64,000 bases of DNA, from assembly GCA_009823505.1 (NCBI GenBank), contig VZQC01006589.1, forward strand, positions 7,422,523 through 7,486,522, written 5' to 3'. The notes under the pieces were generated by a model. That model saw only the letters and a program-made list of their open reading frames with translations. It made no database searches and was not told the origin of the DNA. Positions 46,022-57,786 of this stretch are shown one piece after another (position 1 is the stretch's first letter; each line of letters starts with the position of its first letter). Both the position numbers and the translations under genes were made by a program. The DNA comes from Rhizomys pruinosus (lineage: Eukaryota; Chordata; Mammalia; Rodentia; Spalacidae).

Positions 46022-46100
46022 GGTTTGTGGTACATGGTTCTCTCTCTCTCTATCTATCTATCTGTCTGTCTCTGTGGTATGGTTTGTGGCATGTTGTATA
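45915..46100. repeat. Compound microsatellite/minisatellite
   Basis: A (CT)n and (TA)n block (45915-45966) is followed by units that start TATGGTTTGTGG at 45967, 46019 and 46078. The first two continue TACATGGTTC and a CT run. Unit lengths are 52 and 59, and the third is partial. The array combines slippage with duplication of a unique 22-base core. Confidence 0.92.
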
Positions 46101-46300
46101 TGGGTGTATGGAGGTGGAGGTGCTGGTCTGTGCAGGTACAGTGGTCAGAGGATGTATTGGGGGTCTTCCTCTCTCACTCTTATTCCCTTTCTCTTTAGAT
46201 GGCATTTCTCAGTGAAACATGGCTCCCACAGTTCACATGCAAGCAAGGGCGGTGATGGCTTTTCTCTTCTGGTAGCATGCATAGCCACCTGCGGTACTAT
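46101..46300 (-). mobile_element. B4-type SINE fragment, reverse
   Basis: GGTCAGAGGATGTATTGGGG, GTCTTCCTCTCTCACTCTTA and CATTTCTCAGTGAAACATGG match a reversed B4 body. The head is not clear. Confidence 0.5.
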
Positions 46301-46869
46301 TAAGGCCAGGCAGTGGAGATGGAGCTTCAAGGTCAGTACCAGCCGGAGTTCACTTTGTTTGCTGTGACATTCACATATGTGGTGTCTTCAGCTTCAGCAA
46401 CAGGATCTTACTGTAAAGTACTGGAGGAGAGGCAAGAGCAAGGGCAAGAGTCAGTATTATTTGAGGGTCCAAGAAACCTCCCTTGTCAACTCTAAAACAG
46501 GGGATAGGTTGCCTGCACTGGGCTTTTTATTTGCTGTTGCATGGTGACTGACAGCATCATCATCACCAGACCCTCAGTTATAATATCTCTCTCCATTTGA
46601 TCTCTCTCTCAACTTTCTACAATTTTAGTGTTCTCTATGATTTTTTTCAAAATTCCTTTAATATTAGCTTTCTATCTCCATACTCCTTCATCTGTGCTGC
46701 AGTCCCATCCACCATTAGATTTAACCCATCTTGTCCCAATATACCTTCCTCCACCTTTAAACCATTGTTCGTTACCTCCCCACCCCCATGGAACCTAAAT
46801 TGTTTCAGACCAGTGTGAATTTTTCTAATTGAAGCACAGATATCTAAACATTCAAAAGATAGCATCACA
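46301..46869. other. No gene recognised
   Basis: It may include the decayed 3' UTR of the antisense L1 that follows. I see no coding evidence. Confidence 0.4.
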
Positions 46870-47930
46870 CTGGAAACCAGGCACTCCTCCCGTGCACTTC
46901 TAGGTCTGGATTATCTCACTCAGGATGATGGTTTCCAGTTCCATCCATTTCCTGTGAATTTAATAATTTCCTTTCCCTAATAGCTGACTAATATTCCAGT
47001 GTGTTACTTACTGTACCATAATTTTTAATCCATTTGTTAGCTGATAGAGATCTAGTTTGTTTCCATTTCCTGGCCATTGTGAGAGCAGCAGTGAGCATGG
47101 ATGACCAAGTATCTCCATGGTATAATATAGAATCCTTTGCAAAGATGCTCAGGAGTGCAGGGACAGGTCACATTGGAGAGCTATTTCTGGCTTTTTGAGG
47201 AGACTTATCCTTGATGTCCACAGTGGCTGCAGCAGTTTTCACTCCTTCCTCCCAACAGTGAATAACTAGTCCCTTTTTTAAACATCTGTGCCAGCTTTGG
47301 CATTGTTTGCTTATTGGATCTTACTCATTCTAATTGGGGGAAGATGAAATCTCAACATAGTTCGAATTTATATATTTTCTGAAGTCTAAAGATATTGAAC
47401 CTTAAAAAATTCTCAGACATTTGCATTTTATTTTTGAGAATTCTCTATTTGCTATCTTCTCCAATATTAATTGCATTGTTTGATACTTTGATGTTAAAGC
47501 TCCTTGTATATTCTAGATACTAACCCTCTGTCAGACATGTAGCTGACAAAGTTTGTCCCATTCTATAAGTTGCCTCATCACTTGATTTATAATATCCTTT
47601 GCTATACAGACAGAACACTTTAGTTTCATGGGGTTCTATTCGTAAATGGTTGTTCTTAATTCTTGTGTTAATGATGTCCTATAGAGAAAGGGATTTCCTG
47701 GGCCTGTTAGTTCCAGACCATTTCTTACTTTCTCCTGTTTCATATTTAAGATATCATGTCTTATACTGAGGTCCTTGATCCATTTGGGGTTATGTTCAGG
47801 TTAAGAGACAGGGATCTATTTCATTCCTCTATATGCATTGGCTTATTCGACCAGCAATAATTGGTTGAATATGCTGTCTTTTCTCTAATGTATATTTTTG
47901 GGCCATTTGTCTTTCTTAGAAGCAAGAAAA
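46870..47930 (-). mobile_element. Antisense L1 ORF2 C-terminal region
   Basis: Collinear antisense motifs: TTATCTCACTCAGGATGATG, CAGTTCCATCCATTTCCTG, TTGTTTCCATTTCCTGGCCA, AAATCTCAACATAGTTCG, ACTAACCCTCTGTCAGACAT, GAGGTCCTTGATCCATTTGG and ATGCTGTCTTTTCTCTAATG. They run from the end of ORF2 back to just after the reverse transcriptase. It has decayed with many stops in the L1 frame. Confidence 0.85.
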
Positions 47931-48059
47931 TTATGGAGCTATTTTCTAATTTAATGTGTAAGCTTGTGGGGGGAATCAAAGCAATTAATATAAAGTTGTG
48001 TATTAATTCCTATAATTTTGTTAATTTTATAGTTTTTCCTCAGATTTATTTTGATTACT

Positions 48060-48560
48060 TGTTCTAGTTTGGTTTATTTCTTTCCAGTGACCTCTTGAGT
48101 GTCTTTATCCTTCTGTTCAGATTGAAGAATTTCTTCTGGTATCTTCTGTAGAAATGGCTTAATAATAATAAAAATATCCCTTGCTTGTATTATGAAATGT
48201 TTTGTTTCTTCTTCGATTTTAATGGTAGGTTTTTTTTTATGTGTATGATAGTCTGGATTGACAGTTGTGTTCTTTCATAACTTAGAACACATCTTTCCAG
48301 ACTCTATGACTTTAAGTATTTCTGTCAAATAATCAAGGGTTATTCCAAGGTCTGTTTTATTGGTCACTGGACCTCTCTCTTGTGCAGCTTTTCATATTGT
48401 ATTCCGTGGTTTATGTGTTCTAACTGGAATATGTCCTGGAGGATTTCTTGTCTGGCCATACTTGGTCTTCTATACATCTCTTATTTACCTCTAGGTTTGT
48501 AAATTTTCTTCTGTGATCCTACTGAAGACATTTTTTTTTCTGTATGGTGTCCTTCTCCTT
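48060..48560 (-). mobile_element. Antisense L1 ORF1 C-terminal region
   Basis: In the element's own orientation: GAAGACCAAGTATGGCCAGA, CAAGAAATCCTCCAGGACAT, GAGAGAGGTCCAGTGACC, AATAAAACAGACCTTGG and CCAGACTATCATACACATAA. This is the order of L1 ORF1 RNA-binding and C-terminal sequence. It follows ORF2 C-terminal sequence after only about 130 bases, so the ORF2 endonuclease and reverse transcriptase are missing between them. Confidence 0.7.
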
Positions 48561-48614
48561 CTTAAAATTATAGGATTCAAAGATTACATCTTTTTGTGGT
48601 ATCCCCACAGTCTT

Positions 48615-48615
<1 letters not shown>

Positions 48616-48660
<45 letters not shown>
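48616..48660. repeat. (TC)n then (TA)n
   Basis: A pure CT run to about 48645, then a TA run that leads into the palindrome. Confidence 0.95.
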
Positions 48661-48665
<5 letters not shown>

Positions 48666-48668
48666 TTT

Positions 48669-48746
48669 TTTTTTTTCTATCTGGATAAAAGTATATATAC
48701 CATATATATATATGGTATATATACTTTTATCCAGATAGAAAAAAAA
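48669..48746. repeat. 78-bp perfect palindrome
   Basis: The centre lies between 48707 and 48708 in CCATATAT|ATATATGG. Each arm is 39 bases and reads inward T8, CTATCTGGATAAAAG, TATATATACC and ATATAT. TA runs on both sides extend the symmetry imperfectly to about 48646-48769. A third partial copy of the arm (TTCTATCTGGATAATT) follows at 48762-48777. Confidence 0.97.
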
Positions 48747-48779
48747 TATATATATATATATATTCTATCTGGATAATTG

Positions 48780-49915
48780 TGTTTCTCATTTCTAGCATCC
48801 TTTCAGCTTGATTTTTCTTCAGAACTCTGATCTGTTCTCATTACTTGGGTTGGATTCTCATTTCACTTCTTTGTTATATTTGAATTGTTTGACAACAGCT
48901 AGACCCATTCTTTTGAACTATTTGTCTGGGAGTTCTTCCAGATCATTTTCATTTGGGAACATTACTATGGGATTTGTAATTTTTGAGAAGACACGTTATT
49001 TTATTTCCTGCTGTGTTTATTTCTTTGTTGGGGTTTGGACATGTGGAGTTGTTTGTCTTTTGAAGTTTTTCCTCTTTGGTTTTCCAGTCAACTTCTTTCA
49101 CCAAGGTGCTTGCAGTGTTTGGGAAATGCCTGCTTCCCAACAGAGGTGTGGGATGCCATCTTCTCCTCTGCTCCTAGAGTGTTTAGGGACAAAGCCTTTT
49201 ATCTTGTGCTTCTTTTTGACAGCTGCCATCCTATGACTTTAATAGCTTGGACAGGGATCTTAGAGCAGCTTTTCCCCTCCCTGACTGTGGACTGATCCTG
49301 TATCTCAAGCTGGTTGCAACAACTGGAAGGTCCCATACAGGTAGCTGGCAGGACTCTGGTGGTGCCTGAATGGAAGGAAGGGCTAGGATCTCTCTGCAGT
49401 AGGAAGAGTCCCTGTGGTGTTTAGCCTGGAATATGACACATATCACAGTGAGGGAGTGCAGTGAGGGGGCATTGCAGACTCTAACATGCAGCAAATGGCT
49501 TTCAGAGTAATGGTGGAGGGCACAGCAAGCCTACTTGTGTCTTCAAGCTGGCCTGGGGAATCTCAAAGGGAGGAAGAGGTGGCAGGGGAGGTGGGGTATG
49601 AGGAGGAGGAGGACCCAGGCAAGTGGCAGCTTCGCTTCGGGCTCTTGAGGTGAGGGAAAGGGGACCTGTGCAGCCTTCTTTGGTATCCAGGCCATGTGGG
49701 ATGCCTGGAGAGTCCCTGTGGGGAGTACATTGGAGACTGCAGAAGCCCAAATGAAGGGAGCGGAGACAAGTGGATGTGGTAGTCCCTGGAAGACAGAGGT
49801 AGCAGTGCTTTGACATGATGACAGGGTAACACAGATAGCCTACGTGGGTCTCCAACTATGTGGGGTGACTAGCGTGGAGGAGGCTGGGGGCTGCCAACTT
49901 CAGTATTCCAGCCTC
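48780..49915 (-). mobile_element. Probable antisense L1 ORF1 5' part and 5' UTR
   Basis: Antisense ORF1-like sequence (48790-49100) is followed by a markedly GC-rich, CCT/GGA-rich block (49230-49915). This is what the 5' UTR of a minus-strand L1 would look like. The assignment rests on position and composition more than on motif identity. Confidence 0.45.
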
Positions 49916-49924
49916 ACCAGAGAA

Positions 49925-50310
49925 TAATCCTGCAGACCAATCATCTATTGGAACATCCTAGCATTAAATAACATCATGAAGTCAAATGACCTAAAAATTA
50001 TCCATAGACCAGTTCACTCAAGCATGAAAGAGCATACATTATTTAGCCTATGGATTTTTTTCGAAATTGACCACATATTAGGACATAAATCAAGTCTCAA
50101 CAAACTTAGGAAAGCTGAAATAATATCCTATATTCTATCTGATCATAAAGGATAAAAGCTTAACAGCAACAAAAATAAAAGTGGGAAAAGGTACACAAAC
50201 TTGTGATATGTAAACAACATAAAACAGAATGAAAGTGGGGTAAAGACAGAAATCGACAATGAAACTAAATACTTTCTAGAAATGAACGAAAACAAAAACA
50301 CAAATGGCCA
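49925..50310 (+). mobile_element. L1 ORF2 endonuclease fragment, opposite orientation
   Basis: CGAAATTGACCACATATTAG (the SKIDHIL motif), TCAAGTCTCAACAAACTTAG and CCTATATTCTATCTGATCAT (the LSDH motif) are followed by EMNENKNTN-like linker sequence. It is on the plus strand, next to a minus-strand L1 that lacks this region. Confidence 0.75.
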
Positions 50311-51365
50311 AATCTATGGGACCTGACAACGGCAATCCCAACAGGAAGGATATAGCACTAGGTGTGCGTCAGATCCTAGAGACAAAGCAGAGCACCTCCC
50401 AGCAGGGTCGGTCCAGTGGCCCCACCTAGAATAGACACAACTGGAAGCATCTACAGCCCCTGGGCATACCCTCCTACCCATATACACTACTTCTAATTCT
50501 TGGGCACCATCTCCTGCTATTGCTCCTCTCCCAGAAGCCACCAGGGACAACTTTGAGAGAGAAACACTTCATTAATGTCAGAGTTTGTCTGAAGCATCTC
50601 CCCTGTAGATCACAAATAGGTCATGCCACTTCTGTCATTCTTTTGTTTAGAAATACCTGAAATCCCCTCAGTTCCATGGAGATTTTATATGGTATGTGAT
50701 TCCATGGAAACTGAGTATATGTATAAAACCATATATGTCCGTTTCCTATAAAATATCACCAATATACTTTAGGAACAGCACTCAAATCAGTGTTTCAGAA
50801 TCTGTCCTACAATGTCCATCTAGTAAAATAGCCCAGTATATCTTTCAATAATTGCCTCCAGATTTTGTTTTAAGCAGTTGGTAAAGGAACTGCAAACCAT
50901 GTGTTTAAGACAGATTACCAACCAGAGTTTCCCTGCTCCACCAAGGAATTTACACAGATTTTTCTATCTGATGAACTCTCAAACTCTACTTTGTCTTATG
51001 GACAAGCCAGAGGCCATCTTGGCTTGTGTATATGTGTCCTGGTTTGCAATCTTCACATTTACTCATAAATTAAAGTTCTTTGTTGAAAACATTTCTTTAT
51101 ATATTAGGTTGGTTTTGATGGCAATAAAGATTAAAAATATCTCACATTTACTGTCTCACATATTTGACCCAATGATCAATTCTTCACACAAATATCCTTA
51201 CTCTACTTAAGATACTAGAAATATAAATTTTAGTACTTCATTTTATGGGTGAATAGATTAAATTGGAGTACATTAAATAGCTTACATAAGGGTTATTTCC
51301 CTTGAAGTAATTCAGTCAGTGCTTAAATAAGATTCTGAGTCCAAAGTTCTCTCAAGAGAGCACCC
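50311..51365. other. No gene recognised
   Basis: No clear repeat. The frame at 50878-51210 (+) has no family match. Confidence 0.5.
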
Positions 51366-51368
51366 CTG

Positions 51369-51529
51369 GGGCTAGAGAGATTTCTCAGTGGTTAGAGCAC
51401 TAACTTCTTATCAGAGGACCCAGGCTCATGTCCCAGCACCTACATGGGCACTGTACAACACAGGTGCACTTACACACATGCAGGCAACACGCTCATACAC
51501 ATAAAAAATAACATATAAAATATTTAAAA
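51369..51529 (+). mobile_element. B2/B3 SINE, diverged
   Basis: GGGGCTAGAGAGATTTCTCA head, CAGAGGACCCAGGCTCATG, CAGCACCTACATGGGC, then a shortened body and a CACATGCAGGCAACACGCTC tail. The middle (the 17-bp unit region) is deleted. Confidence 0.85.
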
Positions 51530-52237
51530 AGAGACCGTCTCCAAATATGAAGGCATTCCCTCATTTCCTCTATAATATCCATGGCCACCAAAATTATAGG
51601 AACATAAATTAGTAACTGGGGTGGAAAGTAAAAGAGGTTAGTTTGTCTTGAACCACAAGTAAAAAGGAAAGGAAGACAGAGGATTTGAAAACATGTGCAT
51701 AAAACTAAAGGGATAAATTAAAAGTTTCAAGCTAGAAACTCAGACTTCTCACCAGATGGTTAGGCCTAAAATGACTCAGAGAGGATTTTCCACATGGTAA
51801 AGTGAGGTATCTTTAAAATTCTCCACTTGGTAAGTGTGAATTATATGCAAAAATAGAAATTTTTTGTAACTCCCCCTATGCAGGCTTATACATTTCAAAC
51901 TTCAGGAAAGAACTGGATAATATTAAGCATAGCCAGCAAAGTTCAGTAGCTTAAGCTGCTGCAGAGCACCTTCTTGACTGTCCTCTGATCTAGGATTGTA
52001 ATCCACCAACTTCAAGTGCAATCCCCCTGCCTCAAGTTTCCTGTTACTCTTCCCACTGCAGATCAGATCCCACCCCTGTCACTTATATGTACAAAAATCT
52101 GGAAAAAAAAAAAAAAACCTACCTAATCATTTTGCCCTTCCTTGAGTCTGTTTATACAACTCAGTTCAAAGATCAATGATAGTAACTATATTTAAGACAA
52201 TACAAAAATGCATCCCAGAATGTCCAGGTTTGTCTTT
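51530..52237. other. No gene recognised
   Basis: An A14 run lies at about 52104-52117. Nothing else is notable. Confidence 0.5.
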
Positions 52238-52250
52238 GAAAATAGCCATG

Positions 52251-52496
52251 ATGGGGCTGGAGAGATGGCCTAGCGGTTAAGAGCGCTGACTGCTCTTCCA
52301 GAGAACCTGAGTTTGATCCCCAGCACCCACATGGTGGCTGAGAACCGTGTGTAACTCCAATTTCAGGAGAACTCCAGTTCCAGGGGAATCCGACACCCTC
52401 TTCTGACCTCTGAGGCATTGCACAACATGGGTGCACAGACCTACATGCAGACAGTACATTCATATACATAAAAAATAAATAAAATTAAAAAAAAAA
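52251..52496 (+). mobile_element. Young B2/B3 SINE, two 17-bp units
   Basis: A full-length forward copy with the GGCCTAGCGG head variant and the doubled unit. A perfect 13-base target duplication GAAAATAGCCATG lies at 52238-52250 and 52497-52509. Confidence 0.95.
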
Positions 52497-52509
52497 GAAA
52501 ATAGCCATG

Positions 52510-53098
52510 GCAAGGGCTCAGACGGCATGCATAGTCAAATAAGACATTGTCCTTGTTTAATCCAGGAGAGAGATTTAAAATGAGCCAGAGTAGTGGAGCA
52601 ATCCTTCTATTGGTATGAATGTGAACCCTCATCACTGAACCTACTATGGTCTCAGGGGATTACTTAGAAATCTCTATACTTCATTGTTGTCATAAATAGA
52701 GACCACAATCTGACATCAGAGAGATATTGTAAATCCTAGTAATTGTGGTTTAGACCTTCATGAAAGCATATGGAATACTGTAGCCACTGAAACACAAGCC
52801 TGTCATCACCAATTCAAATGGATATAGCTCCAGTAAAAGAGCATGTGTAATAAATATGATCTGAAAAACACACACGAACATGATGCTGTGATAGGTCAGT
52901 GGAGGACAAGAGCAACTGCTTGAGAGAGGAAGACAGGAAATGATGTGGGAAGGAATTTTAAGCATCAGATACAATGTGGAGACATGCTCCAGCATCAAGA
53001 GCAACTGAGTACAGCAGGGCATGTGAGAACGGCAGATGCCTTCCCATGTCAACAGTGCTTTATTTTTAATAGGATCTGTACAGGGAAGAAGATGTCAT
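52510..53098. other. No gene recognised
   Basis: No clear repeat or coding frame. Confidence 0.5.
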
Positions 53099-53139
53099 GC
53101 TGGAGACACGGGTCATGGGTTAAAGTACTTGCAGCTCTT

Positions 53140-53790
<651 letters not shown>

Positions 53791-53826
53791 ACTTGCAGCT
53801 CTTGTAGAGGGACTTGGTTCTCCGCC

Positions 53827-53827
<1 letters not shown>

Positions 53828-53869
<42 letters not shown>
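53828..53869. repeat. (CA)n microsatellite inside a SINE
   Basis: About 21 CA units sit within the interrupted B3 body. Confidence 0.97.
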
Positions 53870-53870
<1 letters not shown>

Positions 53871-54011
53871 AGGAAGCTCCCAACCACCTGGAACTCCAAC
53901 TCCAAGGGATCCAAAGCCCTTTCTAGCCTCCAAAGACTCCTGCACACATAATGAACATACACATATTGAGAAGCAAGCATTCACATACAAAAAAAATAAA
54001 ATTAAAATAGC

Positions 54012-54215
54012 GTGTTTATTTTTATTTTACACATTTACATGAATATTTTGCCTACACGTATGTGCAGTACCCACAGAAGCCAAAAGAGGCATTGTATTCC
54101 CCTAGACCTGGTGTTACGGACAGGTGATAGCTGCCATTCGGATGCTAGGACACAAACCCTGTGTTTTTGCTCAAACAGTGAGTGCTCTTAGACCCTGAGC
54201 CACCTTCTAGCCCCA
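54012..54215 (-). mobile_element. B2/B3 SINE, diverged
   Basis: A reversed copy: A/T-rich tail, CATGAATATTTTGCCTACAC, TGTATTCCCCTAGACCTGG, GATAGCTGCCATTCGGATGC and head remnant CCTTCTAGCCCC. It directly follows the tail of the split B3. Confidence 0.85.
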
Positions 54216-55384
54216 AATCATTTTTAAAGGTCTTTTAATGAAAGAGCTTGATGGCTTTAAAGTTCAGCTGACTGTCTTTATTTCATAAGAAAAGGGGAAT
54301 CACTTAATTTTGAGAGAAGAAACAGTTGTTACTACAGCTGTGCTTTGGATGAAAAATTACAAGTTTCTTATAGATGTCAATATCCAGTAAATATATCCAG
54401 GAAAGCAAGAGCTAGAAGAGATGAGTAATCTCTGGTAATCACTGGGCAAACCTAGACAAAAGATAAGATCATGGTTCCCATTATGTGTCAGACATGTGTT
54501 CAAAACTTTACCTGTATTTTTATACCCCATGTATCACTTTTAATCTGCTCTTTATAAATGTAGAAGCTGAGCTTTGTTAAGGTTAGAAGTCATACCTTAA
54601 TCAAGTTGAGAACAGATTGGGATTCAAAATCCACATTCGCACATGTCATCAAATTAAAAAAAAATGATAAAGGGCAATTTCAAAATAACACATATAAAAT
54701 GTGTTGACTGTTCTGAGGGCCCCTGCTTCCCCATTGGGAGCATATATTCCCAAAGGTAAACTCACAATGCTGTACTGTGTAGGATGTTCATTTATCGAGT
54801 GACTAGGAATATTTTTCTTCTAGTTCTCTTAGTCTTGGTGGCCAGTGACCACAATAGTTTCCTCTTCTAGCTCAGACTTCTCTGCCAGCATGTGGGAGGG
54901 GTGATGAGTTGGGATTTCTTCAAAGGCTTGAGTATTCCTGTATCCATTCCATTAAAATCCTCTGAAAATGCCATTGTTTACAAGATTACATTGGACCTCA
55001 GGAAACTGGCAGGAGGCTCTTTGTAGCAGGGCCCTGATGGTTTCAGGCCCTGATAGACTCTATTCTTCCTCACCTTCAGGGCTACCTGATGGTTCAACTG
55101 TCCCTGAAGCAAGGGACAGTTGTCCTTGCCTGTCCTACTACACATGTCCCTACTACACATGGTCTATCCTGCCGCTTTTCATCTCTCTGAACTGAGAGAC
55201 TTTTCCACATTCCCTGAAAGCTTCTACCTAGAGTGTAAGCCCTGCCCCCATAAGCTCCATCAGCAACGCTCCTTCATGTCTCTTCCATGCAATCTCTTTT
55301 CCTTCTGCACCAAGCACTTGAAGCACATGAGTATCCACTGAGTGGGAGGGTCTGTAGAACCCTGTGTGCTGGGATTTGCAGCAT
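54216..55384. other. No gene recognised
   Basis: Frames at 54968-55341 overlap on both strands and have no family. 'CTACTACACATG' is locally duplicated near 55135-55160. Confidence 0.45.
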
Positions 55385-55725
55385 TTTCCTTTCTGTTGCT
55401 GATAAAGCACTATGACCAAGACCAACATGTGTTACAGTGCATCGTTCAAGGGAGTCAGGGCAGAAACTTATTCAGGAACTTGAAGAAGCCCTGCAGGAGC
55501 ATTGTTTGTGAATTGCTCACAGAAGCTTAGAGAGCTTTCTTAAACAGCCCAGGACCACCGCTCCAGGGACTGATGCTGACCAGTAGGCTGAAAGCTCCTA
55601 CATCAAACAAAAATCAAGACAATCCTTCACAGACAGGACCACGGGCAGTGGGATCTGGGAAATCTTCAATTGAGACTTCTTTCTCAGGGGACTCAGGGCT
55701 GCATCAAGTTGACAGTCAAAACTAA
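55385..55725 (+). mobile_element. Common rodent interspersed repeat, unnamed
   Basis: The order is CTGTTGCTGATAAAGCACTA, TGACCAAGACCAACATGTG, GGGCAGAAACTTATTCAGG, CCCAGGACCACCGCTCC, CAATTGAGACTTCTTTCTCA, then GCATCAAGTTGACAGTC. This order is familiar from a very abundant rodent repeat whose database name I cannot assign. It has decayed. Confidence 0.6.
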
Positions 55726-57319
55726 GGAAGACAAAAATGAATCTGTTGGTGTAAATCTCTCCTCCATCAGACTAGTCAGTGTTTACACAGGCTTTGGTCT
55801 TGTTTGTTTACTAGATACAAGAAACAATCTGCTTTGTGCCCAAGCTCCACTATGCAGGCTTAGCTTTCTTCTTCCTCACTTCAGCTTACCAACTCCATAA
55901 CTGCTGTTGCTAATGCACCACAATCAGTGCCACCACAACTGCACGAATGTGGCTCTTATCTGGAGTCCAAAGAATAAACAGTTTGCACTAAGGTATTAAT
56001 AATGGCGAAATCCTGTCCTAATGTTAGCTTCATGTTTCAGGGCAATGTCCTTATCTGTGAAGCAGGCATGACAATGCTAATGCCATACAGATAAGGGGAC
56101 TCAAATTAGAAAGGATTAAAGGTCAATTCCAGGATAAAGTATTGAGAAAGGTATAAATGTACCTTGATATCTGCCTTTCTCTTTTTCAGTTAGTGTGGTC
56201 TTCTTAAGTAGATATTCAAGCTCCTGTCTCAACTAGAACAGTGGACAATAAGCCTTTATTGGTCACAGGCCCTGCAGTAGAACTGTGAGGAACTTCATTG
56301 ATACCAGAGAGACCTGAGACTTAGATATGCACTGGGAAAACCTGGGTGTGAAGGCTAATCGGGAATATAGAAGAACTGCATGATAAGTAAAAGATGCTTG
56401 GTGGATCATTTTGCCTAAAGAAACTGTTTAGGATGAGGAATTATCCTCCTCATCATAGGAAAATCTATGGCTAAGATACCTGTCAGTGGTCTGTAATGGC
56501 AAACACTGTGCTTTCTTACAGGCTGGTGGGGACTGGCAGGCAATTCTTCCAGACCTCTACAATGTAGTAGCATGTCAGAAAACACAATCCACAGTATAAC
56601 CCAAAGTTTCAGGGAAGCTCAGGTTTGCTACATATAAACAAGAGTCTGCATTTCCTCAAACTAGCATTTCTTAAACTAAAAGATACTAGTTTTGGAGCGA
56701 TGCAATAAACACTACCATTTTCTCTAAACTATAGGCACTTAAGCTCAGTGTCTGAAAATGAAAATACCTAAGCTCAAACATGTGTTTAAGGAAATTGACA
56801 AAAAGAAAGGGACATGCCATTCTGAATCCTCAAGTATGGATCCTACTTATTCATTGCATGTGTGATCCACTTCGTCTATGCAACCAGCCATCAAATTCTT
56901 ATCCTGGCTGACAATGCAGTTCAGACACTGGGATTCTGAGGGATTCCACAACTTGCTTAGAAGAGGAAGTTAAAGTTCCAAATCTAAGTGCCTATGTCTG
57001 AAACCTCTGCATTTTTCCTTTACCAAGAAAGACTATAAATCATCCAGAGGTTTAGTAACTGCTCGTGTGACGGTCACACTTCACTGAAAGATGAATCCCA
57101 AATGTGACACATGGTGAAATTTCACCCTTAACCATGAAGCCCACGGCATTAACTATCTGCAAAATGGGTGTACAATTGGGTCTTCCTATAATATTCATTG
57201 AGATAATATACAGAAGAATTAGATTTGCTTATTATCTGACATTCAGTAAAATTCACTCAATGTTAGTCATGATCCAAAAGATAAAAAATTGTTTACAAAT
57301 AGATTTGGGCATATCGTAA
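55726..57319. other. No gene recognised
   Basis: Single-copy-looking DNA without a credible frame. Confidence 0.5.
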
Positions 57320-57385
57320 TTCTTTTTGTATAATTTTATTGAATTTTTTGTACATTTCATAAAAAAAAAATTCTTAATTGGGAGT
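57320..57385 (-). mobile_element. Very short L1 3' end, antisense
   Basis: TATAATTTTATTGAATTTTT followed by TGTACATTTCATAAAAAAAA matches the terminal motif of the L1 ends in this window. Confidence 0.5.
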
Positions 57386-57526
57386 GTTGAACTTTTTTAA
57401 GGATAAGAACCCAGACCCTTGACTAGACCTCTAGGTTCCCTGACAAGATTCCATTGGATGAACATGCACTGTGGTACAACTGGGTACACAAAGTTGACCC
57501 AATAGGCCATAGTATGATATTTTTTA

Positions 57527-57769
57527 TTACTTTTTATGTGTATGAATGCACTGTCTGCATGTAGGTTTGTGTACCCATGTTGTGCAATGCCCCGGAGGTC
57601 AGAAGAGGGTGTCAGATTCCCCTGGAACTGGAGTTCTCCTGGAATTGGAGTTCTTCTGGAACTGGAGTTACAGACAGTTCTCAGCTGCCATGCGGGTGCT
57701 GGGGATCGAACCCAGTTCCTCTGCAAGAGCAGTCAGTGATCTTAACTGCTAGGACATCTCTCCAGCCCC
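57527..57769 (-). mobile_element. B2/B3 SINE with three 17-bp units
   Basis: A full-length reversed copy. In it, CCTGGAACTGGAGTTCT, CCTGGAATTGGAGTTCT and TCTGGAACTGGAGTTAC lie head to tail. A likely target duplication starts AGTATGAT at 57511 and 57771. The head variant is GTCCTAGC, related to the GGCCTAGC group. Confidence 0.93.
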
Positions 57770-57786
57770 CAGTATGATTTTTTAAT

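Noticed and set aside
45835..46215. Ser/Leu- or Arg/Glu-repeat proteins
   Set aside because: They are translations of CT/GA dinucleotide runs on the two strands.
49502..49855. 117-codon Pro-rich open frame on the minus strand
   Set aside because: It lies in a GC-rich block that is probably the 5' UTR of a minus-strand L1. Low stop density follows from composition.
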